A stretch of DNA of 64,000 nucleotides from Ischnura elegans (lineage: Eukaryota > Arthropoda > Insecta > Odonata > Coenagrionidae), in NCBI RefSeq assembly GCF_921293095.1, contig NC_060251.1:42265644-42329643 (forward strand), read 5' to 3'. Both the position numbers and the translations under genes were made by a program. Below, piece by piece: positions 46,726-60,600 of this stretch (its first letter is position 1; each line of letters starts with the position of its first letter). The notes beneath the pieces were generated by a model that saw only the letters and a program-made list of their open reading frames with translations, did not search any database and was not told where the DNA came from.

Positions 46726-48302
46726 TCCAAATGTAAGTTAACTAACTAAATAACTGTTTGCATACTCCTATGTTTAAATTTCCCGCTATGAGTTAATCTT
46801 TCGGTACGACAGTATTTATGAAATACTGTCCTATGCACTTTTCCTCGCACGGAATATTGTGAAGGAGTGTGCGAAATGCATTGTCACCTTGTAAATCTTC
46901 CTTCACAGTTGTCTGGCTTTCTTCTTCCCCTACTCATAGAATCTTTTTTCAGTCTTCAGCGTGAAACGATGTATAAAATTGAAACATGGGCCGTTGCGTC
47001 AACATTTTACGTAATTTAGGCGCAGTAAACTGACCAAGGGAAGAGTGAATTTTTTAAAATCTATTGAAAAAATCATTATCTTTGTGGTAACGGCCCTTCC
47101 CGTGCCTAGACGCTCGGGCCCTTTATTTCAGCCGAAAATAGTAAGGTCGCCAATTTTAAGTGGTGGAAATGGTAGGGTCGACGCTCATGAACAGACTACA
47201 TAAACCCTGGGTACTCGAAAACAAAGTTTAAAAGCAATTTTTTTTTTACTTTTTTCTCCAATGACTCGAATACCTCTAACTAACAGCACAAGTGTACGAA
47301 ATTGTACTTATAGTAAGACCCTCCAAACTCAAAACAAATTCATCTTAACTTCTGGTCGGGCCGCTCCATTTAAATATTCATCCATAGAACAGTTATTTCT
47401 GGATCGTCCTTCTTTTTGTATTACCTTTCGGGTCGAGGAAAGAATGGTATTTTAAAGCATCCCGTCCTTGTGCTTTCTTTCGGTGTATCTAATCTTTTCC
47501 TGATCTTCTCCTTGTTTTGCGCTGAGCCCATATTACAATCAAACGCCTCTGAAATGTAATGTGCTCTTCCAATTCACTTGATAGCTCAGGCTATGACAGC
47601 TTTTTGGTTGCGTACACCCACTTGTTCACCGCTTGGAAACGCAGCTCTGTTTATCTTAGCAACACTCTCTGAATATCTCTGCTATCTATTACATGCACAT
47701 AATTTATTCATGAACATCTCTGATTTGAGTCCTACTGCGTGAGTAGTGAATTTATTATCCTCAGCAAAAATTCGTCGATACATAGGTTGTATATTAGGAA
47801 TAGTGTAATTCTTTTTCATATATATCTTGGGAGACGAGAGACGGGCCTAATATTTTTAGAACGTTCGGGTTTGTAGAACTGTCTCCTTATTAGAACTATC
47901 TGCGTTTGTAGAATTGCCTTTTGGCATGGCTCGGAACAGTTCACGATCAGCCCACTGCTCACAAGTGCGATCTAGAGTAGGGCTCATATAGATTAATCAT
48001 CTCTTCCCTTACCCTATAAATTTTATGCCTGCCTCCTAGCTTAGAATGATATTGGTAAAGTGTTTTGAAAATTCAGCGAGAAACCTAGTGAAACCTGCAA
48101 GTATTTTTACTTGAAAATGTAGATTAGGTTATGAATTATCTCATTTTGATTTCAATAACCTTCGTTTTGAATCATCTTGTAATTGGTACGCAATCCTCGT
48201 TTTGATTCAGCATCTCGCGTAAATATTGTAGCTCCCCTTAATATATGATTTGGGATAAAGCTAACCAGAATCATGTATTGTTGCCTAAAAGTGATCAGTT
48301 TT
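46726..48302. other. Intergenic, nothing recognised
   Basis: AT-rich upstream flank of the ABCC4-like gene. Confidence 0.4.
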
Positions 48303-48618
48303 CTTTTTTTTTCAGGACGAAGCCTTACGCGAGAGGAAGGAGGAACAGAGCCTCTCAACTTCCGCCAGAGAAACCGCTTTCCCAGATTCTCCACAGCAAA
48401 AGTGACTTCGTTAAGAGGACAAGTAGATGTTGGCTTCCAAGCGTGACGCATCGCGAGGAAGTCTGTGCCGTGTGTGGTGGAAGTTTTGCGGAGAATTGTT
48501 ACTCAACCTTGGATCGGTCATCTCAGCGCGAACGCCTCAGTGAAGGGAGGCAGTTGTCGAGTGTGTGCCTCGTTTTTGCGGCAATTTCAGTGGAGGAGCA
48601 ACCAATCTCAAGTAAAAA
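48303..48618 (+). promoter_or_regulatory. ABCC4-like 5' leader with acceptor-like tract
   Basis: A near-pure T tract ending CAG at 48313-48315 looks like a strong 3' splice site, so coding exon 1 may be preceded by a noncoding exon further upstream. Alternatively transcription starts nearby; initiator-like TCAGT occurs at about 48537 and 48586. The overlapping 151-codon open frame from 48245 has no recognisable domain and is in another frame. Confidence 0.3.
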
Positions 48619-48692
48619 ATGGACGCGGGAAAGAAGTTCGTCAACACCAGTCCACGTGAAGGGGCCAGCATCATGTCAATCCTCTTCTACTT
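48619..48692 (+). CDS. ABCC4: ABCC4-like exon 1 (start codon)
   Basis: Encodes residues 1-24 plus two bases: [14 protein letters not shown], then a hydrophobic ILFY end. ATG sits in AAAAAATGG, a good context, with TAA in frame at 48613-48615. Donor TT/GTGAGT at 48693, followed 10 bases into the intron by a 596-bp transposon. Confidence 0.87.
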
Positions 48693-51600
48693 GTGAGTAA
48701 TAGGGTAGTTTCCTTCATCAAAGAAAACGAAAGGCATTGATTGCGATTCGTTACCCACCATTAGTGTGTTCTTAATATAAAAATTATTTGTCAATTTTAA
48801 CCGCATTGGAAAAAGGCCAGATTGCCGCCCATGCGATGCCATTCCACGTGACGTCACAGGGACCTAATTCCAATACGAGTAGATAAGAGTTTTACATCGT
48901 CTGAGATTTCCAATGCATGCATGAGGCACAGAGCTCAGGGAAACACGTCTTAATAATCACCTATTAAAACTGCCTAAGGTCGGAAAGTTTTCTTCGTTTT
49001 ATAGGGTATTAATAATCCTTATTTAAGTCAAGCGCTACCTACTAGCAGCCTGCATCGTATCAGCGCTCAAAGCCTCGCCCCAAGGTCACCTCACACGGCG
49101 GCAGCGGGAACCAGAATGGCGTCACACGGGCTTTTCCCAGCATCCATACTTAGCCGTCGCGTTTTCGCGCGCTTGAAATTTTTCACTTTTCCTTTTATCG
49201 CGAAAAATAGATATCGTCATTTAAAAATCTAAAAGCGTGAAATGCGTACTCCAGGAGTAATAATCTTTCGATTTAGGAAATAATAGTAATCCACCCTATT
49301 ACAATGAAAAACACTCCCTGATTTGGTGGGTAAGATTGACAGGGCTCCCACTTGACCGTGAAAACCTTAAACCCGTGAATAAGCCGTGAATTACGTCTAC
49401 CGTGAAAAAACCTGGAAAAAGCCGTGAATTTCGTCATTAAACCTTAAAAAATCTCTCAAACTTGATTTTAGAACTACGATTGACGGATCAAAAGAAAAAT
49501 CGAAATGTCCATCATATTTCAACGTCAGTCACGCGCGGACACTGTCCACGAATTTATCTGCACACGTATATTCGAAGAGCAATTATTGGTCCGTGTGCCA
49601 TGATGACACATTGACCTGAAGCCTATACCAAAGCCGGAAGACTTGTAACCTAAGTATTCATTAAACCTGGCGAAAATTGAGACACTACTTAATTTCCCTG
49701 GCACCCTAGTCCCTCCATTTTCCTACTGACAACCTTTAGCGGGAGCTGAATTCTGCAAACGATATGTGACGTCAGGAGAGATAGTATGTTCATTGCTGCG
49801 TTTGCATTCACAGCGTCTGTCGCGTTTGATGAATTTTTAGTTAACCTGCGGCCGATGATCGTTATGCGATCCATATTTCTGCCTAAAATGGTTTATCTAA
49901 AAACCGTGAATTTGACGACATCTAGACCGTGAAAACATGGAAAAACCTTGAATTTTATATTTTAGTTTGAGTGGGAACCATGAATAACAGGGTTCCAACT
50001 CAACCGTGAAAACCTTAAAACCGTGAATAAGCCGTTAATTTTGTCTACCGTGAAAAACCTGGAAAAAGCCGTGAATTTCGTCATAAAACCTTGAAAACCT
50101 CTCAAACGTGAATGCAGAACTACAATAGGGTAGTTTCCTTCATCAAAGAAAACGAAAGGCATTGATTGCGATTCGTTGCCCACCATTAGTTTATTCATAA
50201 TATACAAATTATTTGGTTTTAGAAATACCGGTTTAGACGTATGACAATGGCCAATTTTTATCCTCATTTGAAAAAGGCCAGATTGGCGCCCATGCGATGC
50301 CACTCCACGTGACGTCACAGAGACTTAGTTTCTATACGAGTAGATAGGAGTTTTGCATCATCTGAGATTACCAATGCATGAATGAGGTACAGAGCTCAGG
50401 GAAACATGTCTTAATAATCACTTATTAAAACTGGCTAAGGTCGGAAAGTTTCCTTCGTTTGATAAGGTATTAATAATCCTTATTTAAGCCAAGCGCTACC
50501 AGCTAGCAGAGTACTCTTCTACCTGCTAGCATCCTGCGTCGTATCAGCGCTCAAAGCCTCGCCCCAAGGTCACCTCACTTGCGGCAGCGGGAACCAGAAC
50601 GACGTCACGCAGAGTTTTCCCAGCATTCATACTTAGCCGTCGTGTTTTCGCGCGCTTGAAATTTTTCACTTTTCATTTAATCGCGAAAAATAGATATCGT
50701 CATTTAAAAATCTAATTGCGTGAAATTCGTACTCCATGAGTAATAATATTTCGATTTAGGCAGTAAAAAATAATAGGAAACCACCCTATTAAGAATAGAT
50801 ATCTTTCATAGCGATACGGAGACCATCATCTTTGAACTCAACTGTATTTTTGGGTCTGACAGAAGCGATAAATCAAGAGAGATATTTTGCCGAACGGAAT
50901 TCGTTTTTCCCCCGAACAATGAAGGACTTTTATAAATGCTACAGAGGTGAGACTCAGATCGCGCTTATCCATTCCTTTATATTTTTTTGTCAACGTCCCC
51001 CGACACGCGCCTTGCTGCTTGCAATTTGCTGAGGCAACTTGCATGATAGTATGTAGATCTCGTTTTTAGTGACTAATTACTTGTTTAAAACGTATCGATC
51101 ATGGACATCCTGAAATGTTCAGAGTTTATAGAGTAAATCCCTGTCAACATTTGCCTGTATCGTACAAACAAAACCTTTTCCTAAATATTTTCTCGTGGGT
51201 TCATTTCCGCACGTAGCCCTCCGCGACGGTTGAGAGGTTATGCCATTGGTTTTCTTGGCGTCTTCCTTCAAGGCAATTCCAGGTAACTCTCCACTTATCC
51301 CGTTTCTTTTGTGAATGACTGCAGTTACCTGTGCTGTAGTTGGGAGAAAAATTTAGGCGGTACTCACCAAAATTTGCCAACAGCTGAACACGTATTATAC
51401 ATCCGGCCGCAATTGAAATGTCACACTCCAACTCTTATATTAGTTCCAAGTTGTGCCACGTTATAACTTTGAATAAGTATATAATCATTTCCGATTTTTA
51501 TATCTGAAATCCAATTGTACAAATTTACAGTTTGACTATTTTTTACAGGTTTAAAAAGGTAGTTTAACCGGTACGCTTATAACGAGTTTGGATTTTAGGG

Positions 51601-54600
51601 AGTACGCCGCACCGGCCGACCGCAAAAAATAGTCAAACCGTAAATTTGTACAATTGGATTTCAGATATAAAAATCGGAAATGATTGTATTCTTATTCAGA
51701 GTTATAACGTGGCACAACTTGCAGCACTTCGAGTTACTTCAAATGTGGGTCGCATCCCCATGGCTCACAATTGGCAGCTGTGCTTAATCATAATCGCAGT
51801 GAAAATCTCTTGGAGAAATCGGGGACCTCTGATATGTTTTTCCGCGGACACACAATCTATATAGCCTTCTGTTTCTCTAGCTTTATTTCGAGTTAAAAGA
51901 GTGTAGAGATCAGTTCGTGGGAGAGAAGGGATAAAATTTTACTAGGGGTCTTCGTGAATTCCATTTTATAATCTAATCGCAGTTTAATCTGACGATTAAA
52001 TGTATATTTGTGATGATACGCTCCCATTTAAGCTTGCATTTATTTATTTCCATTCAGTTGGGATAATTCCAAACAGAGGGACGAAGTTGATAATTTGAAT
52101 CATTCATAATTTTGAAGGGTAAATTATTATTTAAAATGGCAAAATAGGTCAGTCATACCATGTGATATTTAAAAAATATTTTCACAAATTAATTCGCATG
52201 TAACCCCTTCAATTTAATTTCTTAAATGAAACTAAAAAAATATAAACTTGAAAACACCTATTAACGTTGTTTAAATATAAATTTCTATGGACCTTGCAAA
52301 ATGCTGGAATTTAGGACGATTCGATTTATTAAATTTTTAATCATTCAAGCTCGATTGTGTTAATGTGTGTGAATCGAAGTATTTTTAATGTGACTTTAAG
52401 AAGAGAAGTATTTAGCTTGCAGTGGTTTTTTCCAGCCTTTATATCAACTCACCAACCTGTCTGTTTGTTTGTCTGTTTGTCTGGTACAAATCTTGTAACT
52501 CAAATTTGACTCACTTCCTGTGAAGCAAAAACGCTGAAATTTTGCACACTTCTTCATTTCCGATGACAATACATGAAAATATAACTTTTTCTCTCCAACC
52601 CCCCTTTAACCACCCCCCAGTCAACCTATAGCCCCCCAAAACATGTTTTTGATCTAAGAAGTTCCAAATGGTCGATTTTCGTGTTTTGCGACCACAGTAA
52701 AAGTTATCCACTTTAGGCATATCCACATAGTAGGCATTTAAAAGCATAGGGGTGGCATTTTGAAACATAGGGGGCTTACCATTCACTGAAAATTTAATAA
52801 ATATAGTGACTTTTTTAATACGTCACTTTTGGTTTTTCGGGGTCACTGAGTTTTTTTGCTTTGTGTCATATATAAACGTTGCTCATCCCCTGTAATCTAA
52901 ATATAAAGGCTGGTTTAAAAAAAAAAAAATTTATAAGAGCTTATTATGTGTTTGTTACTTCGGCCATAGAAGTTCTGCGACTGCATCGATTTTATTGAAA
53001 AAACTATAGATTCACCCATTATGTTCCTGGAAATGCTATGGGCGTTGTTTAATAAATAGCGCAAGGTTACTTCAGAAGCTAATGGGAAGGGTCGCGATGG
53101 TTACTTTTATCATCCTTGGTGATACACTGCCTCCCACGCATGTACGAAATACGTGGTTGTATATATTCACGGGGTTTTCTTATTAGCCCTATGCCCCTGT
53201 ACGCCGCCGACATCAATAACTACTGTCAGCGTAGAAGTTAGGAGAATTCTATTTTGGATGAAAGTAGCCGAATAAAGGAAAGAGGGACAGAAAAACTAAT
53301 CACAACCTCATTTTCCTTTTCTAAATGTGGTTTGTTTTAGACGTAACTTCCTAGTTTTAAATTACAGTTGTTCAGTGAATTTAACTTAGACATTTTTATC
53401 AATTTTTCATGTTAACACTGTGTATGACATGTTTTTAATGTTTATTGTTTTGCAATTGACTGGTCCAAATATAATGCCCTGTGTTTGTAGGAAGCAGGGA
53501 TGACAATAGGAACTAAACCAAAGTCAAAACCGGTAAAATTTCAATAGTTTTGTTCCCAGGAGCGAAATGTAGAAACGAATTAAATGGATTTAAATCCGAG
53601 GAGCTAAACTCGGGGTCGAAACGAAATCGGAGTCAAAACTACTTCGGTTCGAAACAAAAGTAAAACTTAGATACGAAACGTAACGTAGATAATGTTTCGC
53701 ACCGGAGGAACGTGCTTTACCTTCGAACAGTTAAGTTTCGACCCACGCGCCGAGTACGAAGAATGGTTGAATGAAGTTGAGGTTCGGCCGACCGCCATTG
53801 AACCCTAGTTACGGCGATTCTTGCCGTGTGCTGAGAACTTTTTGGAAAGCCAGGTGATTCGTGATCTAATCCGACTAACCTTGGAAGCGGATCAATCATG
53901 CCCGAATTTGACCTGTAGCGACCCAGGGAAGTAGCTGGCCTGCTTATAGTGTGTATACCGGAAGTTGGTGCACGGGCTCGCGAAGTACCTGAGCCGGGAG
54001 CAAAGGAGGGGAGGAAAGGACCGACAAAAAAAAACTGTATGGGACCGACACAGGCAGCTGGTGGGTCCGTTCGCCCATCCTTTTCCTCCCCCTCCCTCCC
54101 CCCCCCCCACCTCCCCCTCCCTCCCCCCCCCACCTCCCCCCCCCCCCCCGACGAGGCCAACTAGCACCTCTTATAGAATTATTAACTTTTTTTACTTTCT
54201 CATAATATCTCAATTTAAATAACATATTTGTAAAGCACTAAAAAAAGCTAAGAAGAATTATATAAAACAGGAAGTTCTCCAATCATAAATAACGAAATAG
54301 TCGAAAGTTAAAATAAGAAATACAGTATAACGGCAAAAAAATAACTTTCGACCATTTATGAATGGAGCACCTCGTGTTTTATATCTTTCTTAGCTTTTTA
54401 GTACTTCACAAATATGCTATTTAGATTGAGACATCATGAGAAAGTAAAAAAGTTTAAAATTCTATTAGAGGTGCTAGTGGCCTTCGTCGGGGGGAGGAAA
54501 GGGACGGGCGGACGGACCCGCCAGCTACCTATGTCGGTCCCATACAGTTTTTTTGTCGGTCCTTTCCTTCCCCTCCTTTGCTCGTGGCTAAGATACTTCG

Positions 54601-57600
54601 CAGGCCCGTGCGCCAACCTACGGTATACACACTATAGTCACCAGTGGCGCTGACTCCATGGGGCCTGAGGGGGCCTGAGCCCCCTCGAAATTCGTTATAG
54701 GTGTGAGGAAAAAATGCGTCAGGCTTGTTGATTTTCCCCGGAGTGTCCAGATATTGAGATTCGAGTTATCAGGGTTCTAATATTGATCTTATGACTCTTC
54801 TAAAATGCTTAAAAAACTTAAAACTCACTAGTTATAAAATTTCCCGGGGCAATATCCCGGTTTGGGCCCCCCAATATCATTTGTAAGTCGGCGTCCCTGA
54901 TAGTCACTAGTGCTTTGGCGTCACTGTGGATGTTCTCCATCGGCGGTTGAGTGCATTAGGCGTTGGGAATCATTCGTACGACTGATAGTGTCTTCCTCGT
55001 GACTTCCTAGCGTTCAAACTGTCCAGACATCTCTCCTTCCGGTATTACAGTAAAAACCAAAACTCCATTTCCAAACTGCGGCGAAAGTGGTGCCTCTCAA
55101 TTCTTGCTATAGTTTTGAATGCGACTGTACTGGTCGTTCTCATTTACTACTTCTTTTCAATAAAATATAGAACTGCATATGAAGTTCGAAATTTATTTGG
55201 AGCTCACTAGTGGAAGCATAAATTGGTTTAAATCATCCAAAATCTGCGACTAGAAATTCCTTTTGAGATATTTTGTTTTGTGATCGTTGAAGAATGTCCT
55301 CTATTGTTGTAGTTGCACTAATCATTTCTGAAATTACTTGTCTACTAACCACTCAGTACCACCTTCGTTAGGGAAAACAAAAAGAAAAATGGATATGAGC
55401 AACCTTGGATGGATTGTTTTCACATCGAATTTCCATGAATTTAAAGCAAATTATGTCGATAATTGCAGATATACCTAGAATTCAACTCTTGCTGTTTAAC
55501 GTGTTGCCTTCATTCAGGGAAGACAAGGTTACAGATACTCCCTACACCTCAATATTCCATACGCATGCAAAGTGATGCCATTATTGTTTGCCGTATGTAA
55601 AATTTTTGTATTTACTTTAATTTTCCTCCCTGACTGTGCTGCAATAAAATTATTCTGTTGTAGAAATGAGCGGAATTTGAAAAAATGGGAAGTGTTCCCT
55701 TATAGGACCTCTTTCCTAAGTTATATAATTTCTTTATGAAGAAAGATATCTAACCAAGGTTGATACCGTGGCATCAAAGCCGATTGCTTGAAAGCATAAT
55801 TAGTGTACCCCAATAAAATCTTTTTGTTCTTGGTTTTAATTTATAACCGCTTTGAAATAAAACAGACCATCAAAACAAAAACGAAAGGAATCCTTTCTCA
55901 TGCGTGTTGAGGCTTACTTCCTTAATACATTCCAGAGTGGCTTTTAACAATTAGGAATGATTTAGAGTTCCCAACCTATGATTGTTCCCTTGTGATTTAT
56001 TCTAGTTGGGTTTCTTGACATCCTATGTTTATACCAACCAAAAAACCTCAAGGGCAATTTTGGCCAAAATTGCCTACACAACTGTTTGAGATGGTTAGAG
56101 TTATGAAAAAATACCAGGAATTAGCTATCTGTGTATGCACAATGGGGGCCGTAGTCTATCTCATTTTATTTTCAGAACGATGTAATAATTCGAAACCTGC
56201 CGCTTTAAAGGTGGTGAAAACGACATGAATTGCCATGAGAAAAAAATGCCCATGGGCCTAGTCAGAAATATGTTTATAAAAACTGTAAATACGTGCTCAC
56301 ATAATCAAGAAACTTTAATAAATTTTTACTCGTAAAGTGGTTTTAAATGCTTTTTGAAAAAAGTAAGTTATGGTGAAACAACCTTTTCTAGCTTCGTATT
56401 AAAATTACAATGATTGCAAACTTTCAATCCAAAAGACAACTAATCTTAGTTGATATCCATATGGGTAGTAAATTTAATTATTTTTTTCAGTTGGACATTT
56501 GAAATATTTGCCAAGGGATACAAGAAAGAACTGGAATCAGAAGATCTGTACAGTGCTTTAAAGCAACATGAATCTGGATACCTCGGAGATAAATTGCAAA
56601 GGTGAGTTACATTTTTATTTGTGTTTTCTCCTGCATGGGTTACATAAAAATTCCTTATTATGAGTCAACGAGTGCAAGATTCATATTTGTATTTCCCTTA
56701 GTAATTATTATGCATTAAGCCTTTGAATCCCAATGAGCCAATATTAGATACATATATCAGCTTTGGCTTAAGAAAATTCCTGGCAAAAGGGTAAGCATGA
56801 ACACATATGAATAAGTTTCAAGGCCTGGTGGCAGGACTAAAAGGTTCAGGGTTGTAGCATGGGTAAATATTTGAAAAAAAACTCCTAAGTTAAGTCCTTT
56901 CAGTGCAATTTTCTGATTGCCAGTGAATGTTTGAAAAAATGTGTGGCCCACGATAAGTAGGTAACTGACCCTCTTATGTTAAAATTGTGAAGTTAGCATG
57001 GCATCAGCTATACATATATGCTATCAGACTCATAGCCAGGGAGGCAGTCTAAGGCCCTTATTAGACGAGGTAGTCAGGCGACATCGCCAGCAACAGTAGC
57101 TGGCGACGCACTGGCTACGAAACCTAGTAGCCAGTTCAGTAGCCAGAATTTTTTCTTTCCAGTGCGCTGTGATATGTACTGACCGAGTGGCAACGTGAGA
57201 CTGACAACCTAGTGTAATAAGCTCTGTATGCTACAATGCGGCGTTGCCAGTATGAGTAGCCAGTGGTGACGGGGCTCGGTAGCCAGGCAGTCACCAAAGT
57301 GTGGCTACGTCAATGGCTAACCTCCTGTAATAACATCCATAAGAATCAATGACCCACGACAAGATGAAAAGTCAGTTTCATTGATGGCAACATCGCCTGG
57401 CTACCTCGTCTACTAAGGAGTCTTCTGCTTTCCTTTAAGATGTTTTCTGTCATGGCTAGTGCCTACCATACATCTGCTCAGGAGACAACTAACCCAGGGA
57501 CACTGATCGTCTAACCAAGATCCTTACAATCTTGTTTTAGCCACAATGCAAAAAATACATCATTTGACTGCAATTTGAATTGAATTTGAAAAGGCGCAAA

Positions 57601-60600
57601 TTTTGCAACGATTCTTGTCAGAAATTTCAAGCAGAGGAATACCCATCTAGAATTCACACAGAAGTGTACATACTTACTGAAAATAGCACAAAGATTTTTC
57701 AAAATCAATATTAACAAATGCCACCATAGCCCAAATGTTAAAAATAAAATCAGGTAAAAGGGGTATTATTGAGACATGGATTTTCAATGAGCTTTAAAAC
57801 TAGTTGCATGTGTACTTAATTGTCATGCGTGATAACTCTTTGTATTATGTCACCTTATATCATTGAAATAACTCCAAGATAATTTTTCAACAAGTTTTAC
57901 TTGTGTAGAAGACAGAGATGTATTTTTCTAATTCTTTTTGTAATTATATATATGATTACTTAAAAAAAAAACTATACATGGAAGCATTTTTATTCTAATC
58001 AAATGATTTCATGATTTTTATAGAAATTGGAAGAAAGTTATTGAGCAAAAGAAAACCAAAAAAGAAACTCCAAGCTTCTACAAAGCTTTGTTTAAGACAT
58101 TTGGATGGGAGTATGTTATGTACGGAGTCATATTTGCTGTAATGGATATTTGTGTGAGGTGAGTTTTAAATTTTGTGGCATGAATCCTTCTGTGTGTGCT
58201 CTTTACCATTCTTTACTGGTTGCTTTTCAATTTTTGCGTGTTGATAAAGGACGGCAATGCCTATTTTCCTTGGAAACCTCATAAAGCATTTCACACCAGG
58301 GAGTACCATCACAAAAGAGAGTGCTTATTTATTTGCTGCTGGAATCATTATCAGCACTGGACTCTCTATTATGGTAATGCATCCTTATTTGATGGCCATC
58401 TTGCATCTTGGAATGAAGGTCAGAGTTGCATGCTGCTCCATCATGTATAGAAAGGTAAATCACCTAGGTATAAAATGTGTGTAGTGATCTTTTTTTGTTT
58501 TGATATTGATTTTCCCTCATGATGTTTAGTAGAGAATCAATCCAAGTGGAAAATTTTCTTTGCATGAAAACTGGAAGTAATTACCTCTCAAACTGATAAT
58601 CAGGGTGCATCCTGGATGCATTCTTTAGACAACTATTATTTTATTGGTATAATTTGTGAAGCTAGGCCTCACTGCCAACATCTAGTTAAGGTAAAGAACA
58701 TCACAATATCTTGTGCATGGCATGTACCTATCTTTGACATTATTCCCTTAGACCATGGGTGCACAATTTTAAATTCTAGCATATATCAGCTGCAATGAAA
58801 TGTCGATTGTTGTGGAAGACCCAATAATAATTTGGGAATATTTTACTTCTACGATGAGCAACACTCAATTATTTTAATTTATTCGGGGTTTCCTCAGTGT
58901 AAAGTTGCCTGTCAGTATTTACCTTCGCATTCATTGCCGTTCACGTTCACATTCATTGCCACACAATCCAAGCTGTAGTTTCATTGAAACGCAAACTAGT
59001 ACCATCAAGGGAGGTCCCAGGTTTTTCGACCACCATAAATCCTATTATGTACCAGTGATTGTGTATTATGTACCTGCGTACTCCTTTGATTTTATTTGAG
59101 TGAAATAACTCTTTGATTCTTTTACAGGCTCTACGTCTAAGCAAGTACTCCCTTGGGAACACAACTGTGGGACAAATTGTGAACTTGATGTCTAATGATG
59201 TGAATCGTTTTGATTTTTCCTTGATATTTGCCCATTACATATGGATGGCTCCACTGAATACAGTGTTAATTACTGTTATTTTGTGGTTCAAATTGGGAGT
59301 ATCTGCTCTTGTTGGTGTTGCTGCGATGCTTTTAACTATTCCTCTGCAAAGTAAGTGCAAGTATTGTGTTACACTGCATTTCCAAAGAATATACAGTTGA
59401 GGATCTCGAATCCGGGAAGCTTGGGACCAAAGGGTTTCTGGATTCCTGTTTTTTCTGGATTTCTGATCTTTTGTGCAAATGCTTCAACATTTTGTCGATT
59501 AATTTATTTATAACTGCATTCAGGCTCTTGTGCTCAATATTTGAGATCCCTACATGTCCCTACCTAGGTTGTTAGCATATGTTCATTGCATGTGTTAACT
59601 TCCTACTTGTCCCAGAACAAGGCTCGGAGTGTGGTACCACGAGGTGGCAAGTTGAAACACTACTCAGAGGAATATTCAAACGTTCCGGATTTCTGGTTTT
59701 CTGGGTTTCTGGATTCTGGATTTGAGGTTCTCAACTGTATATCCCACAGGCATTGATGATAGAGAGACCAATGGGCTTAAATGCCATCTTAGAATCCTGT
59801 TTCCTTGCCAATTTTTAGTGTCTCAAAAATGTAATTCCATGAAAACTTTGTTTAGGATGACAAAAATCTGAAGAATTCATTTAAGCTGTTTTTCCCATTT
59901 TTTTACTGTTGTTTTTTACATGGTCATTGTTTTTTTCCCTTGCTTGCAAAGTAATATTTTTTAATATTTAAATCTCAGGTTGGATGGGAAGGATGACGTC
60001 CAAACTGCGTGCAAAGACTGCTGTACGGACTGATGAAAGGGTGAAGCTGATGAATGAAATCATAACAGGAATTCAAGTGATTAAAATGTACACGTGGGAA
60101 ATACCATTTGCCAAGCTTGTTTCAACTGCAAGAAAGTAAGTGGTAGTGATGAAGAAATCATGAAATGTAAATTCATGTTTTATTCTTCTGAAGCCTTCAG
60201 TCCTACTTGGGGGCAAAAGTACTTGATGGGTTGACTTGAAGTCACAGGGAGTGTGGTTTTAGCTCATGGGGAGGTGAATGATTTTTCTGCTTTTGAATTT
60301 CTGCCTAGCTAGCTACCTATTGACTTGCTAGTGGTAACCTGTTACTGTATTCTATGTGCATACAAACATTCTGTGACCATATTCTTGGCTTCACACCCAG
60401 TAGGCCTGGGTTCAAACCCTAGGGTTGGTAGAGATTTTTCAGAGATTGTCCGATCCTTCCTTTATTGTTGTGTAGAGAGTTATCTAGCACAACAATCAGT
60501 CTGTTGAATGGGGCATTAAGCCACGGTCCCCTATCCACCCTTCGTGAGGGCATGCTAATGCTGACGCAAGGTTTCTCTCCACCCGTCTCTCCCGGCCCTT

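Noticed and set aside
48245-48700. 151-codon plus-strand frame
   Set aside because: Overlaps the ABCC4 start exon in another frame; the ABCC4 frame has clear family sequence.
53717-54225. Several glycine- or proline-rich open frames
   Set aside because: They arise from poly-C/poly-G tracts in an inverted repeat and overlap in many frames.
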